Below, in pieces: positions 10,254-17,152 of a DNA stretch of 17,152 nt. Below the pieces are notes generated by a model. That model made no database searches. It saw nothing but the letters and a program-made list of their open reading frames with translations, and had not been told where the DNA came from. Positions within the stretch are counted from its first letter, which is position 1. Every line of letters begins with the position of its first letter. Location of the stretch: NCBI GenBank assembly GCA_000697335.1, contig JNEM01007389.1:1-17152 (forward strand), given 5' to 3'. Position numbers and translations under genes: made by a program. The stretch is from Conidiobolus incongruus B7586. Lineage: Eukaryota; Entomophthoromycota; Entomophthoromycetes; Entomophthorales; Conidiobolaceae.

Positions 10254-11205
10254 TAATTTAGCTATTTTGAACTTAATGCATTTTTAATTCTTCAATTGCA
10301 TTAATAAAATAATATTTTTTAATTTAATATTATACTCCTTCAATTTTAACAAATGTGTTTCAAATTTTTATCGCATTATCAATATTAATATAATTCTTTA
10401 CCAATTAAAATTTTTAACTCGAATATTTGATTGATGTCCGTTTACCAATTCATTTTGAAGTAAATATTGAATAAAGTGAATATTATATTAAAAACATGTT
10501 AATTTTGAAAAATCAAAAAGAAATCAGTTATGTTCATTAAACTATTAAGTATTTTTTCATCAATTTTTATATATAACATGGCAAAATTCATTTTATATAT
10601 AATTCACACTAAATATTTTGTATTTCAAAATTGAATTATTAAAAATCAACTCTAATTTGAGTTATAATATTTTGAAAACAAAGTAATTTAATTAAATAAT
10701 TTATATTAATAATTGATTTAATAGATATTAAATCATACTAAATTCGTAATGGTGATGCTAAAATATTATTTGAATCTGTTATCCATTTGTTTTCAAATTT
10801 ATGATATTTCCACTAATGTATCTATAAGATTTACCTTTTTGAATTTGATTTTTAGCTATTGATATACAATCAACCGAGTTCCATTAATATTAAGGAATCA
10901 TTAATAATTAATACCATAAATTGTATTTATTTAGTTATTTTTTGAAATATGTTGAATAATTTATAATATAAATTAATGAGTATATTTAGTAACATATTAA
11001 TGATCCAGCATATCACTTATAAATCCAACTTGAAATAATATTCAAAATGATGTAATAATTTAGTATAATCCAGTTATTAGGAATTAAATTTAATTACCAA
11101 ACTCGCTAATATCCATTCATTTTTGTCCATAATTGAATAAAGTCGCATTTAACTAATACAAAAATCCCATGAGAATATTATTGAATAAAAAATAAATATA
11201 AAATT

Positions 11206-11232
11206 CAAAGTGTGATATTAAAATTTAACTGT
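11206..11232 (+). promoter_or_regulatory. Upstream motif shared by the two glutaredoxin-family genes (site 1)
   Basis: CAAAGTGTGATATTAAAATTT begins 53 bp before the ATG of the first gene. A near copy (CAAAGTGTGGATAATAAAATTT) begins 50 bp before the ATG of the second gene. Conservation at the same distance in otherwise saturated A/T DNA suggests a retained core promoter or 5' leader element, though common descent alone could explain it. Confidence 0.4.
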
Positions 11233-11258
11233 CAAACTTAAATTAATTAGTTACAAAA

Positions 11259-11759
11259 ATGTTTTCAAGTAAGGAACCTAGCTTGCCAATTCGTACACCT
11301 TATTACAACAAGTTGGACAAACCCAAGTACAGCTACCGTGATAAGAAATACATCAAGTACGTAGTCATCTTCGGTCTTATTTTGTTTGGGTTTTATTTGT
11401 TTTCCTCTCCTGAACCAATTGAAGAAAGCGTGAATGGTAAGTTTGGAATTATTTGGAATGAGTTAAGTGATGACTAAAATTAGTTCATATTTAGGTGATA
11501 ATCCTGGTACTGAAGGTTTAAACGTTGATACTGCACCACCAGTTGCTGCTCCTCCAGCTCCCAGACCCGCCGATATTCCTCTACAAGCTGTCAACCAGCC
11601 TGGTAAATTTTGAATTTTTGGTTGAATTTTTACATATATTTATGGAATGTTTTAGAACCTGAACCTAATGATGCTAACAACGCTAACGGTGGCAAACCTA
11701 ACTCTTCAGAAAATACTGAAAATCAAACTCAAATCCCACGTAATTTCTAACCATTTTTC

Positions 11760-11814
<55 letters not shown>

Positions 11815-12350
11815 AGATTGTTATAATTTCTAGTTTTTACTAAAGTAATTTGGGATGAATACAGTAATTAACATATTGATATCTCTCCAAAACATAACTA
11901 ATTCCTAATTATAGCCGAAACCAATCTGGAACAAAAATTTGAAGAATTAGTCAAAAATACTCCTGTTATGTTGTTTTCCAAAACCTATTGCGGGTAAATA
12001 ATACAGTCCCAATCCAATTACAACAATATTTTAACATTATATTTAGATATTGCAAAAAAGTTAAAGAAACTCTCAAAAAAGAAAAAGTTAAGTACACCTT
12101 GGCAGAATTGGACGAAATGAAAAAAATGGGTAAATCCCTTATCACCTACTTTTCAATACATTCTAATCCTATTTTAGAATTATTAGTCAAAGCTGAAAAA
12201 TGGATTCGCAAAAATGCTGGACATAGTACAGTTCCTCAGGTATTCGTTAATGGTAAAGTGATTGGTGGTAGTGGCGACTTTGAGAAATATGTTAAGGATG
12301 GAAAATTGAAGAAGGCTTTAGAGGCTAACACTGCTGAAAATAGCGCTTAA
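11259..12350 (+). CDS. Membrane-anchored dithiol glutaredoxin (6 exons, about 234 aa)
   Basis: Thiol-disulfide oxidoreductase of the glutaredoxin family with an N-terminal signal anchor. Proposed exons: 11259-11436, 11495-11602, 11656-11739, 11915-11993, 12047-12129 and 12178-12350. All introns are GT-AG; four are 48-58 nt and the third is 175 nt. The short basic N-terminus is followed by a membrane segment at about residues 32-49, then a Pro/Ala/Asn-rich linker to about 124. The glutaredoxin domain has active site C149-G-Y-C152, preceded by SKTY, a TVP loop with the cis-proline at P197, and GG at 207-208 for glutathione binding. The layout resembles yeast Grx6/Grx7, type II proteins of the early secretory pathway, so a lumenal role is inferred. 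CGYC sites in plant GrxC1 can hold a [2Fe-2S] cluster; that is only a possibility here. The intron inside the active site is needed to give CGYC. Intron 5 is in frame and stop-free, but removing it restores the usual family spacing. Confidence 0.85.
11762..11812 (+). repeat. (TTA)n microsatellite inside glutaredoxin intron 3
   Basis: About 17 consecutive TTA units within the 175-nt third intron. They account for part of why this intron is three times longer than its neighbours. Confidence 0.92.
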
Positions 12351-13201
12351 TTGTTTTAAGAATTTTTTTATATTAGCTGTTGATTATGAATATTATTAGC
12401 ATCAGCTTATTTAATGGTGAATAAATTTGTTTTATTTGAATATTGAGATGAATATAGTGAAAATGCAAATGACAATATTTATATTATTTCAAAATATTCC
12501 ATCTTATTTGATAATATCAAAATTTATTCAACCCAGTAAAATTATTTAATAGAATGTTTTTAATTTAATAATTAGTGAGAGGAATATCATAAATTTTTCA
12601 CTCATATAAATATGGTTATATATACCATTTTCAATAATAATACTCCCACGCATTTTGACAAATTAATATATTTTCAATCCAGAGAAAATTTTATTCTTGA
12701 TAATATATCTATCCAATATTTTGTTGATATTACTCAAATTGAATTTAATTCAATTGTTTACAAATTACTTTAATCATTAAAAATATTATTAATGTTTAAA
12801 TATTTTATAAACTATTTTTGATCTTTTTTTAAAATATATATCTTGATATATTTATCTCATATTTAATGCACTATATTAAATAAAATTCAATCATATATTA
12901 AAATTAAAAAATAAATAACGATTTTGAGAAAAATATAATTTTAATTAAATTTAAAAATATTAAACTTTTATAATTATCTTGTATTATTTGATTAATTTTT
13001 ATTAATAAATTATTTCAAATAAGGTATTTGATAATAATTTTTTTATAATTATTAAATCAATTTCCAAAAAAATTATAGATTTTTATTTTTTTTTCTTAGG
13101 AACTATATAGCTATTAATGTTTAACTTATTTCTTATAAAAATTTTATTTGTGTTATATAAGATTGAAGTTAATGTCAAAATTATTAAATATATATATATA
13201 T
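12351..13201. other. AT-rich spacer downstream of the glutaredoxin gene
   Basis: About 850 bp with no open frame, RNA gene or repeat shared with the rest of the window. It ends in a TA run (13187-13201). Confidence 0.45.
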
Positions 13202-13497
13202 GTCGATGAGGATATTTTAACCCCTAGCCCCAAGAACCTGTGATATTCTAGAGATTCCATATTATAAGTCTCCTTTTAATAAGTTTAAAATATTCAAGCC
13301 ATTGAACTTTCTCAAATAAACACTCTTATGTTTTCTTAATTTTTACTCTCTCTTTTATATTTTACTTACCTTTTTGGCTGTTTGCCTAATATTCTGTACC
13401 CTTTTAATGGATTTCTTCTAATGCGTGAGTTTACTCTCTCATCAATCCATATCTAAACAATTCTTCCAAATTAACGTTATATTCAATATTTTGATAC
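13202..13497 (-). other. Composition island bracketed by TA runs; possible transposase-like fragment on minus strand
   Basis: This stretch of about 300 bp is less A/T-rich and purine-rich on the minus strand, and sits exactly between two TA microsatellites (13187-13201 and 13498-13515). On the minus strand about 13446 to 13370, an open segment reads WIDERVNSRIRRNPLKGY followed by RILGKQPK. It starts just after a TTTAG acceptor-like site and ends at an AG/GTAAGT donor-like site. The RIRRNP pattern resembles the DNA-binding helix region of Tc1/mariner-type transposases (R-I-R-R-N-P-x-x-S-x-R-K-x-A). It could equally be an exon of an unseen gene. No further matching frame follows, so both readings are tentative. 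Confidence 0.25.
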
Positions 13498-13665
13498 AAT
13501 ATATATATATATATTTATAAAATCAGCCCATTTTTATAAAGTCACAATTACCTTAAATCCCATAACATAAAACTCTTCTGATATTTTTAAAATTATTATA
13601 AATTAATATATTTATCAAAGTGTGGATAATAAAATTTTACGGTATAATTAACTTTTTAATACAGA
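13498..13665. other. TA run and 5' leader of the second anchored-protein gene
   Basis: An AT dinucleotide run (13498-13515) is followed by AT-rich leader carrying the shared upstream motif at 13616-13641. No gene. Confidence 0.5.
13616..13641 (+). promoter_or_regulatory. Upstream motif shared by the two glutaredoxin-family genes (site 2)
   Basis: Counterpart of the element at 11206-11232: CAAAGTGTG, then GATAATAAAATTT, starting 50 bp before the ATG. It differs from site 1 by one extra base and a few substitutions. Confidence 0.4.
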
Positions 13666-14566
13666 ATGACTTTAGAAAAAGATCCATTGATCCCACTTCA
13701 TTTACCTAAAGATAATAAAGTTGATGATCAACCTAATTATAAGAAATCTAATACAAAGTATATCCTTTACATCTTGATTTTGGGACTTATTCTCTACATT
13801 TATACTGCTTTCAATTTGGGATGTGAAGGAGAAGAAGAATCTTACAGTAATTTTTAATTGAGTTGAATTAATTTTATATTTTTTAACCAAGTTTTAGATA
13901 TTGAAACCATTCAAATTGATTTAACCGCCTTAGATTATACTAGTCAATTACCTAATATTGATGAAATTTTAAAAGGTTCTCAAATTATATTAATTTTATT
14001 TATTTTAATCAATTTAATAATATTATTTATAGATAAAAATTATCAAACTTTTATTGATAAAGAAAAATTAGAAGAAGAAGTGACTAGAATTGAAAAATCT
14101 TTGGAGAAAACTAAAGAGCAAATGAAAGATTCTAGTAATTTATTATGATTTGATTGGGTTAATAAATGTTGATCGATTCGTTTAGCTGTAACTTTTAAAT
14201 CTGGTTATGATACTATCATTGGTACTGTTGATTTGTCTTCAAAGAATGAACAAACTCAAGGTAAAATAGAATGAATTTGACTGGATTTATAATTATTGAC
14301 GAATTTGCTTAGAAATCATTTTTAAATCTGATTACGATGCCATTATTGGTACTGTTGATTTATCCTCTAAAAAGCAACAAATTCAAGAAGAATCCCATGG
14401 TAATATAGCAAGAATTTAACTGCTTATTTATTTGTTAACTGTAATTTCTTTAAAAGTTACTTTTAAATCTGGCTATGATATCATTGTTGGTACTGTTGAT
14501 TTGTCTGCTAAAAAGGAGCCAACTCAAGAACCAAAATTACAAGGCAATTTCAAAGGATATGAATAG
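13666..14566 (+). CDS. Type II membrane protein with three tandem exon-encoded repeats (glutaredoxin-gene paralogue, about 210 aa)
   Basis: The first exon matches that of the glutaredoxin gene in design: a short charged N-terminus (E-K-D-P-L-I-P-L, compare K-E-P-S-L-P-I), then a membrane segment at about residues 31-48, then an acidic stretch. Proposed exons: 13666-13846, 13898-13975, 14033-14134, 14186-14260, 14313-14399 and 14457 to the stop at 14564-14566. All introns are 51-57 nt and phase 1. Exon 3 is highly charged and likely forms a short coiled coil (KLEEEVTRIEKSLEKTKEQM). Exons 4, 5 and 6 are copies of one another, each with FKSxYDxIxGTVDLSxK. The family of this repeat is not recognised. 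After exon 6 the expected donor reads GC and the next acceptor is lost, so reading through gives seven more residues and a TAG. The repeats would sit on the lumenal or outer side. Because the catalytic exons further on are broken, the protein would lack enzyme activity. Exon 2's donor (GTTCTC) is weak. Confidence 0.62.
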
Positions 14567-14665
14567 CTTGATAACTATTGACTAATTCATTTACAATTCA
14601 CTTTTTAATCTGGTTACGACACTATCACTGATATCATTAATCTATCTTTCAAAACTCAGGAAAAA
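14135..14665 (+). repeat. Four tandem intron-plus-exon duplication units
   Basis: Units at 14135-14260, 14261-14399, 14400-14543 and 14544 to about 14665 each comprise a related short intron and an exon encoding FKSxYDxI-type sequence. The introns are also alike (GTAAWW start, ATGA-TTTGA-TGG-like centre, TTGAC/TTAAC branch-like site), so the duplications copied genomic DNA. The first three exons are open, phase 1 and multiples of three. The fourth has a GC donor before it, TTTAC in place of TTTAG, and a TAA within F-K-S, so it is dead. Confidence 0.85.
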
Positions 14666-15733
14666 CGATGAATCCAGCAATTTTTAGGTTTTAATAAAAT
14701 ATTTCTTTTTGATTATAATTATTTTCAGACCAAAATAATTAATTTGTAATTAATACCTAAATACCTTAAACTTCAAAAATTGAAAAATCTAATCAGTTTA
14801 AAGAAGCGCCTAGTAATTTCAGTTCATTATAAACTTATTAACATTTATGAATCAAATTTCATAGTTATTAATAAACTAAGCGTGGATTACAAGAGTAATT
14901 CTATAATATACCAATAATACATTGATTTACTTAGTTCTATAGACATAGGCAATCAGCAAACAAAAAATTTGGAGAAGTAATTAAAACTAACTTCCATTTT
15001 TGATGTGTTCAAATACTCACTGCAGGTAAATCAAAAAACTGGATATTTTTTTAATATTAACATAATTTTTTAGCTATTGTAAAGATATTTTAAGTATTCT
15101 CAAAGAGAAAAAGATATCTTACTTGATAATGAAATTTGACAAAGTTTATTACTTTAGTAATTTAATGTGGTGTTTGATAGTAAATTTTGTAAATAAAGTT
15201 CGTTGTTAGAAAAGTACTCGTAATACAATTTAGTAAATTATTTATTAATCCTGTATGTCTTAAAACTTATTGTTGAGACATTGTAGCAGAATATCCAGGA
15301 AAAATTAGAATCCTCTCTATGCTTACCACTTCTGGGTTTAAATAATTTGTTCATTGATTTGTATGAGATTTGGATAAATTCTAATATAAGGAGCTAAAGA
15401 GCATCATTTGATTGTGGACCAACAGATCCACTATAAATGGGAGGCAAAGTGGACTTAATTATCCAATCTAGACGGACGGGTATTTTTGAAATACAACATT
15501 AAATAATACTATACTATATCGTTTCATTTTATTATTGATACAATATGGAATTAGAACTCTTAATCAAACTGAGAAATTACATTCGCAACAAGTATTGTCA
15601 TAGCACAGTTTCACAAGTACTTGTTAATGGTGAAATGGTTGGTTAATGTGATAAATTAATAAAATTTTATAGGATTGGAAAACTGAAAGCTTTACAAGTT
15701 AATGATAAAGAAGATATTAAAGATAGTTTTTAA
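14567..15733 (+). pseudogene. Decayed glutaredoxin domain of the second anchored gene
   Basis: Remains of the 3' half of the paralogous glutaredoxin gene. After the dead fourth repeat, a linker remnant (about 14770-14813; SKIEKSNQFKEAP) ends at a GTAATTTC donor like exon 3 of the intact gene. Exon-4 remains are at 14943-15025 (NQQTKNLEK, then THCS), a 48-nt intron is 15026-15073, and exon-5 remains are at 15074-15156 (YCKDILSILKEKKISY). Joined, the site would read CSYC. Exon-6 remains are at 15555-15733 (YIRNKYCHSTVSQVLVNGEMVG, split here as YIRNKYC and HSTVSQVLVNGEMVG). Intron positions and phases equal those of the intact gene, so the copy arose from genomic DNA. Damage includes a frameshift and stop within exon 4, a stop after MVG near 15643, TVP changed to TVS, and one intron enlarged from 48 to about 398 nt. 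Confidence 0.85.
15157..15554 (-). other. Enlarged intron of the glutaredoxin pseudogene with a G+C-richer insert
   Basis: The matching intron of the intact gene is 48 nt; here donor-like GTAATT (15157) and acceptor-like ATTAG (15554) are 398 nt apart. The part at 15360-15485 is less A/T-rich than its surroundings. On the minus strand from about 15490 to 15240 one frame runs about 80 codons with a single stop and contains RLDWIIKSTLPPIYSGSVGP and NFSWIFCYNVSTI. I recognise no family. An inserted mobile fragment is the simplest reading, but no terminal repeats were found. Confidence 0.35.
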
Positions 15734-16185
15734 ATAAATATATGATTTGTGTTAAAAATGAATTACTAAAATATAATATGTTTATTTAATTTTTATAATT
15801 TTTCTTGATTTTTGAATATGATGAAATTAGTTCAATCAATATATGTAACTAAAAGTATTAAATCTAAATCCATAAATTACCTTCAATTTATTTTTATGAA
15901 CCACAGTTGTTTTAGTATTTTTATAATATTATATTAAATATTTATTAATAATTAAACAACTCAATATAATCATTATATTTATTAATAAAAACCTTTTATA
16001 AAATTTCTAATAAATAGTAAACCTGAAAATTATGAAATTTAATATTTTATCAAAATTAAACAAAGGTTATTTATTAAAATTTAATTACAATTACCAATAT
16101 AAATATCCAAATAAGGATTATTTGAAACAATGCAAATATTATTAATATATAGCTAAAATTATTAAAGTTTTGTTAACTACAAAGA
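15734..16185. other. AT-rich region after the glutaredoxin pseudogene
   Basis: No open frame or clear repeat. It may include eroded 5' sequence of the transposon relic that becomes recognisable at about 16190, but no alignment is convincing. Confidence 0.4.
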
Positions 16186-16400
16186 AATGACCTTTAGTAG
16201 CGTATCCCACATATTAACCAGTTATGAAGCCCTGTGATTATGATTGCTTTGGTCAATTAAAGAATTTAATTTAGGGATATAAATTTGATTATATTTCAAA
16301 ATTAAAAGATTAATTGTGAAGAAAAATTCTATAAACTTTGGAAATGAGATTAGTAATTATTATTAGTACAGGATTATGCTATCAAAAAACAAAATATTAA
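16186..16400 (+). mobile_element. Diverged mariner transposase relic, copy 3 (core only)
   Basis: One frame reads AYPTY, stop, PVMKPCDYDCFGQLKN (Asp of CDY at 16236), then GYKFDYISKLKD. This matches the conserved mariner block around the third catalytic Asp (LPHPPYSPDLAPCDY followed by LF-x-x-LK). At the DNA level it also aligns to 7170-7260 of copy 2 (the GTGATTATxATTGCTTTxG stretch). KPCDY is closer to the family consensus than in copies 1 and 2, so it may belong to another subfamily. Stops interrupt it. The outer limits are unclear. Confidence 0.62.
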
Positions 16401-16951
16401 TTTTTATCGTAATATTGCTTTTTCTCTTACCAGCTATATTTTATTTTGATACAAATTCAAAATTATCTCATTTAATTTTTAAATTACTAAATAATCATTA
16501 AATTTTAACTTGTTTTTATTACTTTAAAGTATGATATAAAAATTGAAACCTGTTAACAAAATTTTTCTAGCAAAATAATTACATTTTTTATTATCAACAC
16601 TCATTGAATATAAAGAAATAACTTTATTATTTTTAAATAGAATTTCTGATAAAATAGTATATATACTTAGGCAAAATTTTCCAATATCAAATTTGAAATA
16701 TTTTCAAAGAGTATTCTGAATTATATTTGAAAATTTAAATTTAAGACTATATTTTGTAAAATATATTAATATTAGTTTAAAAATAAAAAACTAAATCTTT
16801 AATTTATGCCTTTTCAAATATATTGTAGTTTTAAAAAGTATAAAATATATAAAATAATTAATATTTTCATATTATAAATCTATACTCAATTATAATTATT
16901 TTTTTATTAATATTTTTTTATTTCAAAATTAAAAATTGAATTTAATTAAAG
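16401..16951. other. AT-rich region, probable transposon-derived tail
   Basis: No gene. The last 50 bp before 16952 resemble the last 50 bp of copies 1 and 2 (TTTATTT, a simple A-rich tract, then the TACA motif). About 720 bp separate the CDY site of copy 3 from this end, against about 265 bp in copy 2, so either an insertion or another fragment lies in between. Confidence 0.35.
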
Positions 16952-17152
16952 TACAAAGTGATTATCAAAAGTCTTTAATTTCAATATCATTAAAACTTAA
17001 TTATATATCATTTAGAATAATTTAAGATTTGTAATTAGCTTATAAAAATAATGTTTATTCAAAACTTCTATTTATTATTAAATTTATTATATTAAAGCTA
17101 AAAAAGATATTTTTTTGAAATTAAATAATTAATTTTTATTATTATTCTTTCA
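16952..17152 (+). mobile_element. 5' end of another mariner-related copy, cut by window edge
   Basis: From TACAAAGTGATTATCAAAAG onward the sequence aligns with the start of copy 2 (6367 on), including the shared TTAAAACTTAA and TTTA-AATAATTTAA-ATTT tracts over about 150 bp. Transposase-coding sequence would lie beyond the window. The alignment is gapless near the start and drifts in the A/T-rich part. Confidence 0.5.

Larger units (their letters stand above)
9738..11258. other. AT-rich intergenic region between gene B and the glutaredoxin gene
   Basis: About 1.5 kb between two divergent gene starts (gene B leftward, glutaredoxin rightward), so it should hold both promoters. No open frames of note. 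It holds a short inverted repeat at 10230-10253 and a motif at 11206-11232 shared with the downstream paralogue. A 6-bp inverted repeat (GGTAAT/ATTACC, 9862-9879) near the gene B start is weak. Confidence 0.5.

Noticed and set aside
13702-13890. 62-codon minus-strand frame opposite the first exon of the second anchored gene
   Set aside because: The plus-strand exon has homology to the glutaredoxin gene's first exon and a splice junction; the reverse frame has neither.
15241-15276. Extra duplicate of glutaredoxin exon 4 (reads NPVCLKTYC then stop)
   Set aside because: The match is short, needs two gaps, and lies where an opposite-strand open frame is at least as good. A full exon-4 remnant already exists at 14943-15025.

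Overview
This window looks like nuclear DNA of an AT-rich eukaryote. All intact genes have short GT-AG introns, mostly 48-58 nt, with acceptors of the TTTAG/TATAG/TTGCAG type. Coding exons are visibly richer in G+C than the rest, which is nearly pure A/T with TA and TTA microsatellites. The standard code fits: intact genes use TGG for Trp and TAA as stop. The exonucleases have the length and layout of animal Nibbler, a Mut-7 relative without a C-terminal Mut7-C domain. That hints at a small-intron invertebrate, but other AT-rich eukaryotes cannot be excluded and I do not name a species.

Left half (1-9800): a local family of Mut-7/Nibbler-like DEDDy 3'-5' exonucleases. Copy A (+, 1195-3065) and copy B (-, 7898-9737) are both intact and share an intron that splits the last active-site motif. 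Between them lies a decayed third copy (+, 5531 to about 6005). A fairly long unrecognised ORF (4429-4758) sits in the AT-rich gap. Relics of a DD34D mariner DNA transposon lie beside the cluster (1-860 and 6367-7488, same orientation).

Right half (11200-15733): a tandem pair of membrane-anchored glutaredoxin-family genes. The first (11259-12350, six exons) encodes a type II membrane glutaredoxin of about 234 aa with a CGYC active site. The second (13666 on) keeps the anchor and a short coiled coil. It then carries three tandemly duplicated phase-1 exons of an unrecognised repeat, and probably stops at 14566. A fourth broken repeat and the wreck of its glutaredoxin exons, with a CSYC site and the same intron positions, follow to 15733. 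This gene therefore seems to have lost its catalytic domain while amplifying a new repeat. The two genes share a motif about 50 bp before their start codons.

Right end (15734-17152): AT-rich DNA with another, more diverged mariner relic near 16190-16400 and the 5' end of a further copy from about 16952 to the window edge.
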